A stretch of DNA of 64,000 bases, from NCBI RefSeq assembly GCF_047495875.1, contig NC_092462.1, forward strand, positions 30,334,523-30,398,522, written 5' to 3'. Below the pieces are notes generated by a model. The model did not search any database, had not been told where the DNA came from, and was given only the letters and a program-made list of their open reading frames with translations. Positions 51,049 through 62,600 of the stretch are shown piece after piece (positions within the stretch are counted from its first letter, which is position 1; each line of letters opens with the position of its first letter). The position numbers were made by a program, and so were the translations under genes. The stretch is from Pithys albifrons albifrons (Eukaryota > Chordata > Aves > Passeriformes > Thamnophilidae).

Positions 51049-53964
51049 TACTCAGTCAGTTTCATGAATATTAATAGTGTTGAGAATCTTAATCTAGATA
51101 GTTCTCAAACTTTGCAAGTCCTGTTCACCATTACGCTCATCAGGCCTCCCGGGAGCGTGGCTCTGTGACACAGAACTGAAAAGTGCTTGCTAGAGCTCAG
51201 GAAAAGCTCCTACCGGTCCCTGACACTGCTTGCAGTGCCTCTGTGCACACTTTAGCAATAGAATTTGGAATGGAGCAGGGTATGAAAAACCACAAACTCC
51301 TATATCAAAGGCTGCAGAGGAAAAGCAGCATGCTAAAGCTCAGCTGACAGCATCACTGCCTTCCCTTGGGAGTCTGGGCTGCAGCAGGAACTGCTCCTTC
51401 AGCTTCTGATTTGGTGTGTTAATGATGCTGTACACACAATCAAATTTCCCTAGCAACTGCTGCTAGACAGGTGTAGTCTTCTGGATTTGTGTTAATGCTG
51501 CTACCAATAAAAAAACCATCATTTCACTCTCCAGTTAGCTGGCCTAGCCAATCTGAAAATGTAAAAACAGTCGCAGGGGGTTGGCTTTTCACTCAAGGAT
51601 AGAAGAGTAGTAAAAAATGCTTTGAAATATCAGATTCTGTTTGGGATCTCTTTATAAAAAGTCAGGTCTTTACTAGTTTTACCTCCTGACTTTGCAGCAG
51701 CTTCAGAAACACAGACTGGGCTTTCCCCCATGCGATTACAGAGGACAGGACACTGAGTGTCAGGCCATAGTTTTGGTGCCTGCCAGCCTGGCAGCAGCTC
51801 TCACCTCCCTGCTGCACAGCCCTGTCCCCACCCTGACTGTGACACCGGCTTTTTGCACAGCCTTACTTAAAAACCAGATCATGAATAACCCCTTCTCAGG
51901 AGGTTTATTTTGGAGCTCAGTCAGCTAACTGTTCCTTCTTTCTTCTATGACATGGTGGTACTGGGGCTGGTGTGCTGAGCCCACCTGAGAACAAGTGGGG
52001 CTGAAGAAGCAAGACCTTGCCATATCCAGCCCACAATCCAATGGAGCATAGGGCAGGTTGCATTTCATACAGCCTCCCAAAGGCTTCACTCCATTCTGTT
52101 GAGGGGTTGTTAAAGCAAAAGTAAAACACAGGCTCCTGGGCAGCTGGCAGAAGTCATATGGACCTTAGTAGGGCTAGGACTTCATCCATTTAAATAAAAG
52201 AGCAATCAAATATGTCGTGGCGTGTCATCATAAACTTACCTGTCCCATGGCTGCCACAGAGCCTTCCAAGCTGGATATATCCTGATCTTCTAATGTAGAT
52301 GAGGAAGGATGAGGAACACACATTTCTTAACTTTTATTTTCCAGCAAGAAGGAAAATGTGAAACTCCTGTCAATCACTTGGATTTTAAGCATTTGATATT
52401 CAGGGCTGAGTCTCTGAGGGAAGCAGGGGGAAGCTTGTGCCACAGAATTCAAGTCTGTTCCATGTCGTTTGGATCTGAGTTTTAGTTTCACCTCTGCTTT
52501 TCTTTCAGGCTTTGTATTCTATATGCAGTTTTAGCTTCTTTTTGTTGTTATTCAGGAAACTCATTGAATATCTTCTGATAAATGCTGGATTACATACTTA
52601 CATCTGTGTTTGTGCTTATTTCAGTGATCAGTAGCTGTATTTCCTATAAGCTCAACAGCATTGCAGATACAGCTCTCTGATCCCTGAAGGCATTTACCAA
52701 GTCAGAGAGATTTGTAACTCGGACTTTGATGGTGCTACTCTGATTTGTGTCAACCAAGGAGCCTCTGTGTGCTTTTTAGGGTTATCTGCTTGACAACTTG
52801 TCCATTTCTCATGTGACACGGGTGTTTGCTGTTCTTGGGCTCTTACCTTCTGCACCTTAGTAGGTGTCATGGTAAGTAAGAAGCAACCACACTGTAGTAG
52901 GCTAGCAAAAAATCCGAAACTGCTGAAGGTTAAAAAGTAACTGGAAGAAATATTTCAGTAGTTTAAGAAAAAAAAAAGGAAAACCCAGCAAAACCCCCCA
53001 CAAAAATATGAAAAACACTCCAAACTGACCTTTGTTGGGTTTTGTAAAGTAACCCAGTAGCAGTAAATGAATAGCACAGCTGGAATGTCTAATACCAATG
53101 TGATGGTTCAGTTAGGCATGTTGGCAAGCAGCAGGGTATGGGTTCAAATCTGGACAGTGTCTTTTGCCTCCATAGGAAGGAGGCTGAAGGCAGCAAACTC
53201 TGGAAATGTTTAGGCTCATCTTCTGGGAGGTGTCTGTGGACAGAGAAGTAAAGATGAAACTTGCCTTTGCACAGTTAGGAAGCAGATAAAATTCTTTTAC
53301 AGTATTAGTTCCCAACAGGAATGTAGGCAGAGCAGTGGGAGCTTGCTATGGTGTGAGTTTGAGAAGGAGTTGTAGGGTGGGATGTGCCATAGTGTGACCC
53401 ACCACGTGGCTGGGATGGACTTTGATGATGGTGGGTGCCTCAGCAAAGGGAATATCCAATGTTGTGTGCTAAGGGATCACAAATCTGAAAAACAGTGGTT
53501 CAAAAAAACCCTGGCTCAAAATTCAAATGCTCTTAATCTGTTGAGTTCTAGTTAGTCTAACAATAAGTGGAAGACAAGGCATGAGCTTGGCCTAAAACTC
53601 CCAGATCCTGGACTTTCACCTGTGCTGATATCCTCCGGCCATACCCACATGTCTTTGAGAAACAGACTTTCCGTGTGCATAGAAGATGGTGCACAGGAGG
53701 CATTGTCATGACTGCAGGCCCTTAGGGATGGATGCTAGAAACAATTCTAACCATGTCTCAGCAAACAAATGTCTCTACATTAGCCAACTGCTGAAGGAAA
53801 TTCAGAGTTCTCAGATCATGAAGGGAAGTAAGGCTTCTTCAGAAGAAGTGTTAAAATAACAAATGCATCCTGGTCCTAGGTTATTTATCCTTTTTTTATT
53901 AGAAATATTATTTCTGCTTTGTTTGTGTCTAGCTCCAGTGTTCATCTATGGAATATTTTAATAC

Positions 53965-54603
53965 AGACTTGTCCTAGTTCAGCAGGAGGGACCAGCTAAC
54001 CCTGTGTGGGGATGATCAAAGCTGTGTATTCTACCCCCTCTATTCATTCCCCAAGGTCAATGGGCCATTAGCAGCAGCTGCCCAGGGAGCCATTATCACC
54101 TTCACACCCAGCCTGAGGGGGGGCGGAGCTGCTAATGGGCCATCAACAGTTCAATACCCCCTGGCTCCCAGAGTTAATCACCCATTGTGTGAGTCCCCGC
54201 CCAGGGAGAGGGACTGGGGGCTCCCTGAGGGTACATAAGTGGTGGGTAAGAAGACCTTGGCGACTTCTCGTCGGATCCAGAGCAGCAGCAGGACCTCGAC
54301 AGGAGGAGATCACTGCTCTCGCCCAGACCACAGCCCTTGCCTGCGCCAACAGGTTTTTCTTTTCCTTTTGCTCTGGACTTGGGGGAGCCACAGGGGTCTC
54401 AGCACAAGGGCAAACAAACCCCCTTGGGTTTGTGCCCCAGGACACTGGGTTATACTGCTGGGGTTTTGTGAGTTGAAAGCGATTTCCCTTTTGTGTCAGT
54501 GTTGCTATTATAATATTATTATTAAATTTTAGCTCTGACTTATAATCTCTCTTGTGGTGAGTTCATTTCCCCTGCTGGTTCACCTTTAAACCAGCACAAG
54601 ACT
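53965..54603 (+). mobile_element. Solo LTR A (629 bp) with 5-bp target-site duplication
   Basis: The LTR occupies 53,970-54,598, starts TGTCCTAGTTCAGCAGG and ends TTTAAACCAGCACA. It is flanked by AGACT on both sides (53,965-53,969 and 54,599-54,603). TATA-like TACATAAG is at 54,232-54,239 and ATTAAA at 54,531-54,536, followed by GT-rich sequence, giving a complete U3-R-U5 layout. A 5-bp duplication is typical of ERVL-type (class III) integrases, while class II makes 6 and gamma-type 4. Assignment to ERVL is therefore an inference. No primer-binding site or coding region is attached. It keeps about nine CpGs against about five in LTR B. Confidence 0.95.
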
Positions 54604-57600
54604 ATAGATTCAGTAACTCTCTGTGGTAAAAATTGCCCAGTGTTGAGACATACAAAATGCTACAATTTCAACTGGATAAAACAATACTTGAAACATAGAA
54701 CTATTTTTTAATGTACAGGTCATTCTTCAAGGCAGATTGGTAACTGGAGAGCAACTATTTTCCTAAGGCATCTGTTTGGACATATAATTTTTAATGGCAT
54801 CCAAACAAAGCACTCTAGAGCTGCAGGCACATTGAATACTGAAAGGACATTTAGAGGTGTGATGAGGCTGAAGAGCTTCTCGCAGGCACTGTAATCAGAA
54901 GCCCTTTTCTATTTCTCTGTTAGCCACTTACAGACTGGACAATTTGAAATCACTGTTTTGTTCTAGTTATCTTTCACAACAAAATCAGCAACTGGTCTGC
55001 TTATATCCTTTTTATCAGTCACTAGAATCTACATTCCTGCATATAAAGGAAGCCATGATGATGTGTAGATGTCATCTATTTTCAGTGCCTTTTTTATGGA
55101 TAAGAATTTTTTGAGACAGCAGTTGCATTCTTTGACTCTTGCTTTTGCCCTCCCTGTTCTCCTGGGCTGTTCCACCAGGGTCTTTTTTGCACACTGCCAT
55201 TTGGAAGCGTACTCAGACAGCCTTGTCTTCCAACCCATCCTGATCCCAGTGTTTTTCTTGGGTTAACTGCCAACTGCCTTCAACAGTACAGATGAACAAA
55301 TTTGCCTCTACCTAAAGCACAATGGTTTAGGCATGATCTTGAGATTGAGAATGTATATATTTAACTGGAAAAAGAATAACAACCCTGTTGGCTTCATCTT
55401 AAAACTAATGATGAATACAGGCCTAATCATGCTTGTGCAATCTGTTTTAAAGATCTTTGGCCATCCTTTGCCTAGAGACACCCATTGGCTCTGTCTCTCA
55501 AATCCTGCTGCTACTGCAAAATTTGAAATGCTCTCTCTGGCACTCTTAGTGATCTATTCGGTGTGAATCCTGCCATTGATTCGCAGCACTGACAGATCAG
55601 GTGCTGAAGCTGTTGGGCTGGGTGAGAGGTGTGCAGCCCTACTGCAGGAGCTGGCTGTCCAGGAGGGCAGGGGTGCAGCTGGAATATCACACTGCAGCTA
55701 CAGGAGATGACCCTGCCAAGGGGAAGGGGGTGGCATAATGCCCCAATTGCCTCTGTCTTGGAAAAAAATGAAAAATTGAATTAACAGCTGGGTAGTAGTT
55801 TCAGTATCCTCTGTATGGGTGGAGTGAAAGAGCTTTAAGCTGTGTTTCTGCTTCTCCCCAGTTCAAACACAGGAGAACTAAAACCCAGCCCCAGTATAGC
55901 CAGGCACAGACTCCATCCTGCTCTGAGTTATTCCCAGATACCAACAGAGACAGCCAAAGCTCCTTGCTGCAGCCCTTGCCACTGCCCTATAGATGATCTG
56001 GGTGCAGAGGGAGGTAAAAGAGGAAGAAAAACAGAGCAGCAAATTATGCCAGGAGGAAAGCTTTGTTATATTTATAAGGAGTTAGGTTGGGGAGCAGGGA
56101 GTGAGATGCTTATGTGATAATAAAGTAAATTCTATAAATGTAATTTATAATGGATGGGATGATGCAAGCAATTAATTTGTTTTATTATTTTTAATTGCAT
56201 CTTTAAATTCAAGTGTAAAACACTTTATGTGCATGAATATGCAGATTGAAAGTGAAAACAATATATGTGAATTTTCATACTAGTCTGAAAGAGGTTAAAG
56301 ATTTATTGCTGGAAGTATCACTAGGGAAGTGCTTTTTTTGAAGCAAAAAAATACAGGCCATGTCTGTCTAGGATCAAGGATTGTGTTAAGAAGGTAGGCA
56401 AAAAAATCAGGAAAATAAATAAGGCACAGAATTGCATGCAAGAAAGCAGCAAACAAACCCATAAATTTGGGGTTCAAGGTCAGACAAGGGTAAAGAGAAT
56501 AGCAGCTACTGGGAATAAAATGCTTATGTATGTGGATGTGGTCAAAACTCTGAAAAAGACTTCTAGAGGAGAGAAGAAATCATTAGGCTTTTGTGCTTGG
56601 CATTTTTAACAGATTAGGAAGAGATAAAAACACATAGATACTGGTAGGGCAGAGAGCTGAAGGCTGTCAAATTAAAAAGTACTTTGAATCAGCACTGCAA
56701 TGTAATGGGGAAAAGACATTAATAATGAAACTGTAGGTCCAACCAGTGTGTCTCCTGTGGGGACAAACTCCCCACTGCTCCATGGCTTTGTGAGGTTTAA
56801 TGAATGGGGGCAGGCAGAGAGGGGATGCAGTGAGCTGGGCAGGGAGTGTGCCAAGGCTTGTTTGTCAAGCTGCATTTACCACAGTGCTGCAGGGTTGGAA
56901 CCCGGGGGGTCTGGGGCTGGCTGGGGTGTAGAGGCACTTGCTAAAGCACCCAGGCTACTGAGCCCTTGGAGCAGCCCTGCCTGGACATGAGCAGGGGACG
57001 AGGTGGGTGCTGCTGGGGCACTTCTGCTTGGTGCATAGTGGTTGCATCGGGGTACAAACTGGCTCCAGAGCTGCCTTAACTGAAGAGTCAAGAGTCACTA
57101 GTTTTAAACAAGTTTTGGTTGGTTTGGTTATTTTTGGTTGGGGTTTTTTTGTATGCTCGTTTCGGGCATTTTTTTTTGGCTTAGGTTTCCCAGAAATACA
57201 CAAGTGTAGTTGACTTTCCCAGTTGACAGTTAATGACATGGGGATGGGAGGGAAATGAATCACCGAGGCTACAGGAAAAATTATTTTCAGGAGAACAATA
57301 ATACCATATATCAAATTTTTTTGTTCTGTCACTTGATAGCTCATTGACCATAAGGCACCAGTTCAGAATATTTGTAGACTGAGAGCAATGGCCTATCTAC
57401 ACCTGAGTTAGTTCAAGATAAAAAAGGGCTTTATGATACTTGTATGAGAGCCATAGAAAGAGTCCTATAGAGATGAATGGTAGCTGGATTGAGGCCAGAA
57501 CCATCACATGCCTCTTTGTAGTAGTTGCATAAACAGAGGATGAGCAGATAATTTCCCGCTCTCTTCTGCTCTTGTCTAAGATCTTCCTTGTCATAGATAA

Positions 57601-58393
57601 TTATAAATCAAAAATAATGAACTTCCTCCTTTAATGCATTTGAAGCTTTGGCCTGAAATGGTGTAAACAAGTTCTGAGGTCTAGTATATGGGAGCATTAA
57701 ACCTAATTATTAATAGATAAATAACACTTGATCAAAAACTGAGAGAGCACTTTAGGGCTGGTAGTATTTTATGCTAATATGTATATCTGTAAATAGTAAT
57801 AACTTGAACGTCCTATGACTAATCTTGTGTTCACAGGATAGATGCACTCTGTGCAAAGTAACTAGAACAGTGAGGAGCTAGTTTAGCGTGTTGCCTGTCT
57901 GGACCTATGAGTCCTCCCCCAGACCCCGGCTCTTCCTGTGCTCCTGGAATGCACAAGGATAATACTTCAATTCATTCCTCCTTCTGGTTTTTGCTTTCAG
58001 TTCAGTGATTTGGCTCAAGTGAGGTAACACAAGGATCTGTCCTTTTTAGACTATGGTGCTTTCTGAAATAACAAGTTCTGCTCCTATATTTTTAAGTTTT
58101 CCTGCAAAGCTGTTCACAACACTAAAACCCAGAAAGAACTAACTGTGGTTAAATTAATTGTTAGCTGTATGTTCAACCCTCAAGTATTTGAATTACAGCA
58201 AAGAGATCTTTCATTGCTCATGTGTTTTCTAAAAGTAAATCTCTTCTGTGAATCAAAGTAATGCATGGCTATACAAATCCCTTTTTTTTCCTCTAGAGTT
58301 ATAAGCTCCTTATTCTATACCCACTTAATTATTTCTCCTTCGTTGGCCCTTTTATCTTTGTACTCCGGCAATCACAGCTCCACAGGCAGTGAA
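54604..58393. other. AT-rich stretch without an identified gene
   Basis: Intron- or intergenic-like. GC-richer patches occur at 55,570-55,740, 55,840-56,020 and 56,750-57,080. A T/G-rich low-complexity segment lies at about 57,108-57,180. Open frames here overlap on both strands and show no domain. Confidence 0.5.
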
Positions 58394-58437
58394 GCTCATT
58401 GTGTGTACCCCTACAGCTCATTGTGTGTACCCCTACA
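58394..58437 (+). repeat. Perfect 22-bp tandem duplication
   Basis: GCTCATTGTGTGTACCCCTA plus CA occurs twice in direct succession (58,394-58,415 and 58,416-58,437). The copies are identical, so it is a recent slippage event. Confidence 0.93.
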
Positions 58438-58999
58438 GCATTGTTATCCAAACACTAGGTGAACCATGGTCAGCAACATCTCCACTTTACTATCTCCTTG
58501 AGTCCTACTTTAACTCTGAATAAAGCATTAAACCCTTTGATAGGCCTGGCTGTATAGGGACTGAAAGAAACAAGGCTTCTTAAATAAACCTGCTCCTGGA
58601 AGCTGCCCTGTGATTTCTTCTGCTTTAGCTTTGTATACAAACACCATACTGTATAGTGGGTAAGAAGTATCTATTTTTTCCAAAAGAAATGCTTGTATTT
58701 ACTCCATGGCAGGAAAAGTTTATATGGTTTTGTTCTTTCTTGAACTGCCTCTCTTTTGCCACAAAATATTATTAGGATTTATATAAAATAATTTAATTTA
58801 GGTGGAAAGTAAATGCTGCTGTTGAAGAATCAGAGCCAACCTTGCAGTCTGTACTTGAGAGAAGCCCTGTTTGAGGAAAATGGCCAAAATACAAACTCTT
58901 AGTATAATTTGCAATGCTTTAACAAGAATATTCTTGTGTAATTTGGAGTGGTCTGCATGATCAGCATTGGGTAAGACTGAAAAGGTCAGGCTGAAGATC
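58438..58999. other. AT-rich stretch, nothing identified
   Basis: No repeat, gene or RNA signal that I can support. Confidence 0.5.
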
Positions 59000-59620
59000 T
59001 TACAGCTCTGGTGTGCTGTGAGAGTCAAACCCACATGCTTCCATGGAAGCTTGGTCTGTGGTTGCCCTTGCGAAGAGTTTTGCTGTGGCTGTGGCACTGA
59101 CTGGCACAGATTCATCCGCTGGGGTGTGATGCCCCTGACAGCAGCCCCAAGCTACAGCGAGCCCCCAGGGGGACTGTCAGGTAATGGGGGTCGCTGGGGC
59201 TCCCAAGGAAGTGCTGGGCACTTCTCTTGGGAGACAGCGGGCAGTTTGTAACCAACGTGGGCCAAACCGTGGGGAGCAGAGCTGGTAAGCCAGTGTGTCC
59301 TGGGGAAAGAACATTTTCCCTCTCTTGTCCCGGTGCTGCCAAGGCAAACTGCCCCAGTCCCGCGCTCCCTCTCTCGCTGACACGAGTTACGGTTCGATGG
59401 AGGACACGCACTGCGGTAAAAAGCACTTGTGCAGCTGCAGGTCAGGGTTGCCTCCTGGGGGTGGCAGTCAGAGTATCCTTTAGCACCAGAGCTGGATGCA
59501 CCCAGGCAGAGCAAAGCGGGAGCCTGAGCCAAGGCACGGCTGGGAGAGACCCAGCAAACCACGAGTGCTCCATTACTGATAGCTGGGACTCACACAGCAG
59601 GACTCCAGCCTCTGCCTGAG
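59000..59620. other. Small CpG-enriched, GC-rich patch
   Basis: About fifteen or more CpGs in 600 bp (for example CTCGCTGACACGAG, TTACGGTTCGATGG, CCCGCGCTCCC), against very few in the flanks. Frames are open on both strands (59,152-59,562 - and 59,227-59,619 +). Plus-strand donors occur at 59,180 (TGTCAG/GTAATG) and 59,284 (GAGCTG/GTAAGC). It could be an exon cluster, an alternative promoter or an unrecognised repeat. I cannot decide among them. Confidence 0.4.
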
Positions 59621-62600
59621 AACACGTTGCTTTGGTTCACTACAATACCACGCCCAAATAGATATATATAAAGGGAATCTGGACAAGGGTTTTTTGATAA
59701 TATTATTTCACCCTCTGCATCGTTCCTCTGTTTATAATAGCTTGCTGGACTCTTCTCTGCAGCCAGTACTGCTTGCTGCATTCCGCAAGTAAGGAATGTA
59801 AAGCAGTACAAACGTGCACTAACTTTAATCCGGAAAGGCTGTATGCTTTCTTTTGACAGCTACAGTCTGACCACATAGAACTGAATAATACAAGTTACAG
59901 CTGATTTGTGGCAAATGGTAACCTCAGAGGTCTGAGGCAGGTAAATTATTGCTGCAATTACTTCTACTCCCTGAACGCATTTGCTACGGAGGTTGAGGGC
60001 CTGTAAAGTTTTTTTCCCAGGTATTATTTGGACCTGTTGCAAAAGAAAAAAAATGTTTCTATTGAAATTAAACTATGTTCATGTAAAAAAAGTGGGGGTG
60101 AATCTGCTAGAATTACTTGATTAAAGAATTAACAAAATGCTTCTTCTGTCAGGGAAACCTGCTAGTTTTGGTGATTTGTCATACAAATCCCAATGATATC
60201 AGCAGAGCATATGCCATTTTCTCCCTGTTTCAGGTTATAAAATAGAACAGAAGTCTGAGTACAACTCAGCAAATCCCAAGTATATTCATGAAACCTCTAA
60301 AATCTAGTAAACATCAGAGATGATAAAGTAAATCTTCAACTTCTACTCCCTATGTGTGCACAGTATACAAATGTATAATCTCTTCAGCTTGTGAAGAAAA
60401 TAAAAACTGAGATAATGCTGCCTTTGTGGTGGTGGCAGTGGTGAAGAAATCTGCCTTGGGTTTCTCTTCCCAAAATTAAATATGTAAATTCTAATGCAGG
60501 CTTGGGTTTAGTTTTCTGTTCTAGTACTTTAGGCAGCAATACCCTCTCGTGTATTTCTGTAGTTGTAGTTTTCCTCTCCTCTGTTTTTAAAATAATAAGT
60601 CTCAGGCATTAACCTCTCCTTTGAAATGAAGTAAGAATAAATGAAAATTGAGTTTATTGAGAATGAGGTGAATTTAATTGAATTAATACATTTTTTTGTC
60701 CACTTCTCAACTTCATATTAGTGTTCTACATAGAAAAAATACTTCTTTTTCAAACTTTTCTTCCAAAATATGTTGAGAAGTCCCTTTTCAGTTACTGTAA
60801 AAATTTTGTTGAAGTTGAAAGCCACTGAAAGATCTATATTTAGAAATGTTTGGGTTTTGAGAAAAGTCATCCTTCTCATGAAAGCACAGCTAGCCAAAAG
60901 ATGTCCTGATACTTCTGGTGAGATATCTTTTTAAAAATCAAAATTAGCTGAATAAGAGCTAGATAAAATTTTATTGCTCTTCTCTTTGAAGGTTGTAGCA
61001 CATCTAATATTTTTAAAAATAAGGAAAGAAAGAAACCTCATCTCTATGCCAAAATCTTCTTCATGTGTATTAAATGGCTTCCTGTGTTTTTCAGGTGATG
61101 AATTTAGCAACTTTTATTTCTCCTGTTCCCAGAACTGATCTGACAATCCTCAAACTACAGTTAGACATTGCTGGTATAAAAATAACCATTGAAAATCTGG
61201 CAATAAAAAAGAAGTAATTTAATATACAAATAAAATGTGTGGGAGACTGCACATTGAGTTGTAATAATGCACTTAAATAGTCCCCAACTTGTGAGTGTGT
61301 CTGTGACTGGCTCTCTGTACCAGTACATTGCTGCTGCTGGGGGCCTGGCTATGGGAACAAGGTGCAGGCTGCTCCCACAGACACACTGTCTTCATAGCCT
61401 TTCTTCCTTCAGGGTTATATTTCAGGTATGCTTTTAGCCTTTTCTAGCAGGCAAAGATGACTTCTTACAGAGCTGATGGCAGCAACAGCACTAACACACA
61501 CATCAAACACCCCATGTTTATGGCCACTTCCACGACTGCACAAACCAACTGCCCCAGGGCTGTGTTTTGCACTGTGGAGGGGGTGCTCAGTCTGTCTATT
61601 CCCTCTGTGCACCCTTCTGCAGTGTTGGCCTGTGTGCTTGGAGGTTGTGCAGTGACACAGCAGCACTCCCAATCCTCAGCTTGTGGGATCCCTCCCAAAA
61701 TCAGAGCAGAAAACTGATCCGCTACAAAACTAGAGATGAAGCAACCTCATTGGAAGGGCAAGGGAGTCTGTAATCAGTGCTGCCCTTTGCTGTCATCTCA
61801 GACCATGCTGCTACTATTTTTTTGTCAGTGACATTCACAGAAAGTATGACTTAAGCCATTTTTAAATCCTAAGCAAGGACTAAGTGCTCAGGATGCATTT
61901 CCATGTATGCTGCTAATAATGTTGGAGCAGGATGTGTCCTTTGCTCACCCCTCATCCTGTCTCCCCTCACCAAACCAGTTCCCCACAACCCGTCCCAGCC
62001 TTCTTTTAGTGCACATTTGAGGAGACCCATGTCTGTGGGGCAGCATGATGGTAACAGGGGCAGAGAGGGGCAAGAGCAAGTGCCTGGGGATAGGGGAGTA
62101 ACTCTGCTGTACTGCCCAAGGTGTCAAAACACCTCCTTGGGCTCTGCAGTCAAACCCTCTTTTGCATCTCCCTGGAGAACTAGACAAGTTTTGTGCCAAA
62201 TTGTGGATTTTCAAGTCTGTACCTTAGAATAATGTCTTGCTGATGCAGTTTTTGCGGGGGAGAGAGAGAGGTAACTAATTTCTGCCTGGTCATTGCTATG
62301 ATGCTCTCAAATTGAGTTTGTTTGAAGATTAAAAGTATTAAATAGAATAAAAACTGACTTAAGCTTTCTGCATACCCCCAGGCCATTACACTCCACTCTA
62401 AGGAAACTGTTGCAAAAATGGATGAAAGAAATGCTCTGCTTTATTAATATTTTCTAAATCTCTATCTGGAAATACATCTCATTTTTTCATTTTCTGGGAT
62501 TTTTTTCTTCCTTTTCCCTTAAATCCACTGAAAATTATTTTAGCAGCTCTATCAATTTGGAGACTCCCATTTTAGTGTTTAGCTGAAATAACCTGAGAAA

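Larger units (their letters stand above)
48383..53964. other. AT-rich spacer between the two solo LTRs
   Basis: No retroviral gag, pol or env relic is visible between the LTRs, so they are not two ends of one provirus (they also face opposite ways). It contains (ACAAA)n at 50,101 and the candidate exon at 50,860-51,048. GC-richer patches at 51,120-51,400 and 51,700-52,130 have no assignable content. Confidence 0.5.

Noticed and set aside
53100..53165. tRNA-like GGTTCAAATC motif
   Set aside because: The surrounding bases do not form acceptor, D or anticodon arms.
54240..54251. Donor-like GG/GTAAGA in LTR A as the start of an LTR-driven alternative exon
   Set aside because: It lies only about 10 bp downstream of the TATA-like box, before the expected start site, so an LTR transcript would not contain it.
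54143..54476. Overlapping plus and minus frames of 100-113 codons
   Set aside because: They lie wholly inside solo LTR A, which does not code for protein.
47724..54603. The two LTRs as ends of a single provirus
   Set aside because: They face opposite ways, each has its own target-site duplication, and no gag, pol or env relic lies between them.
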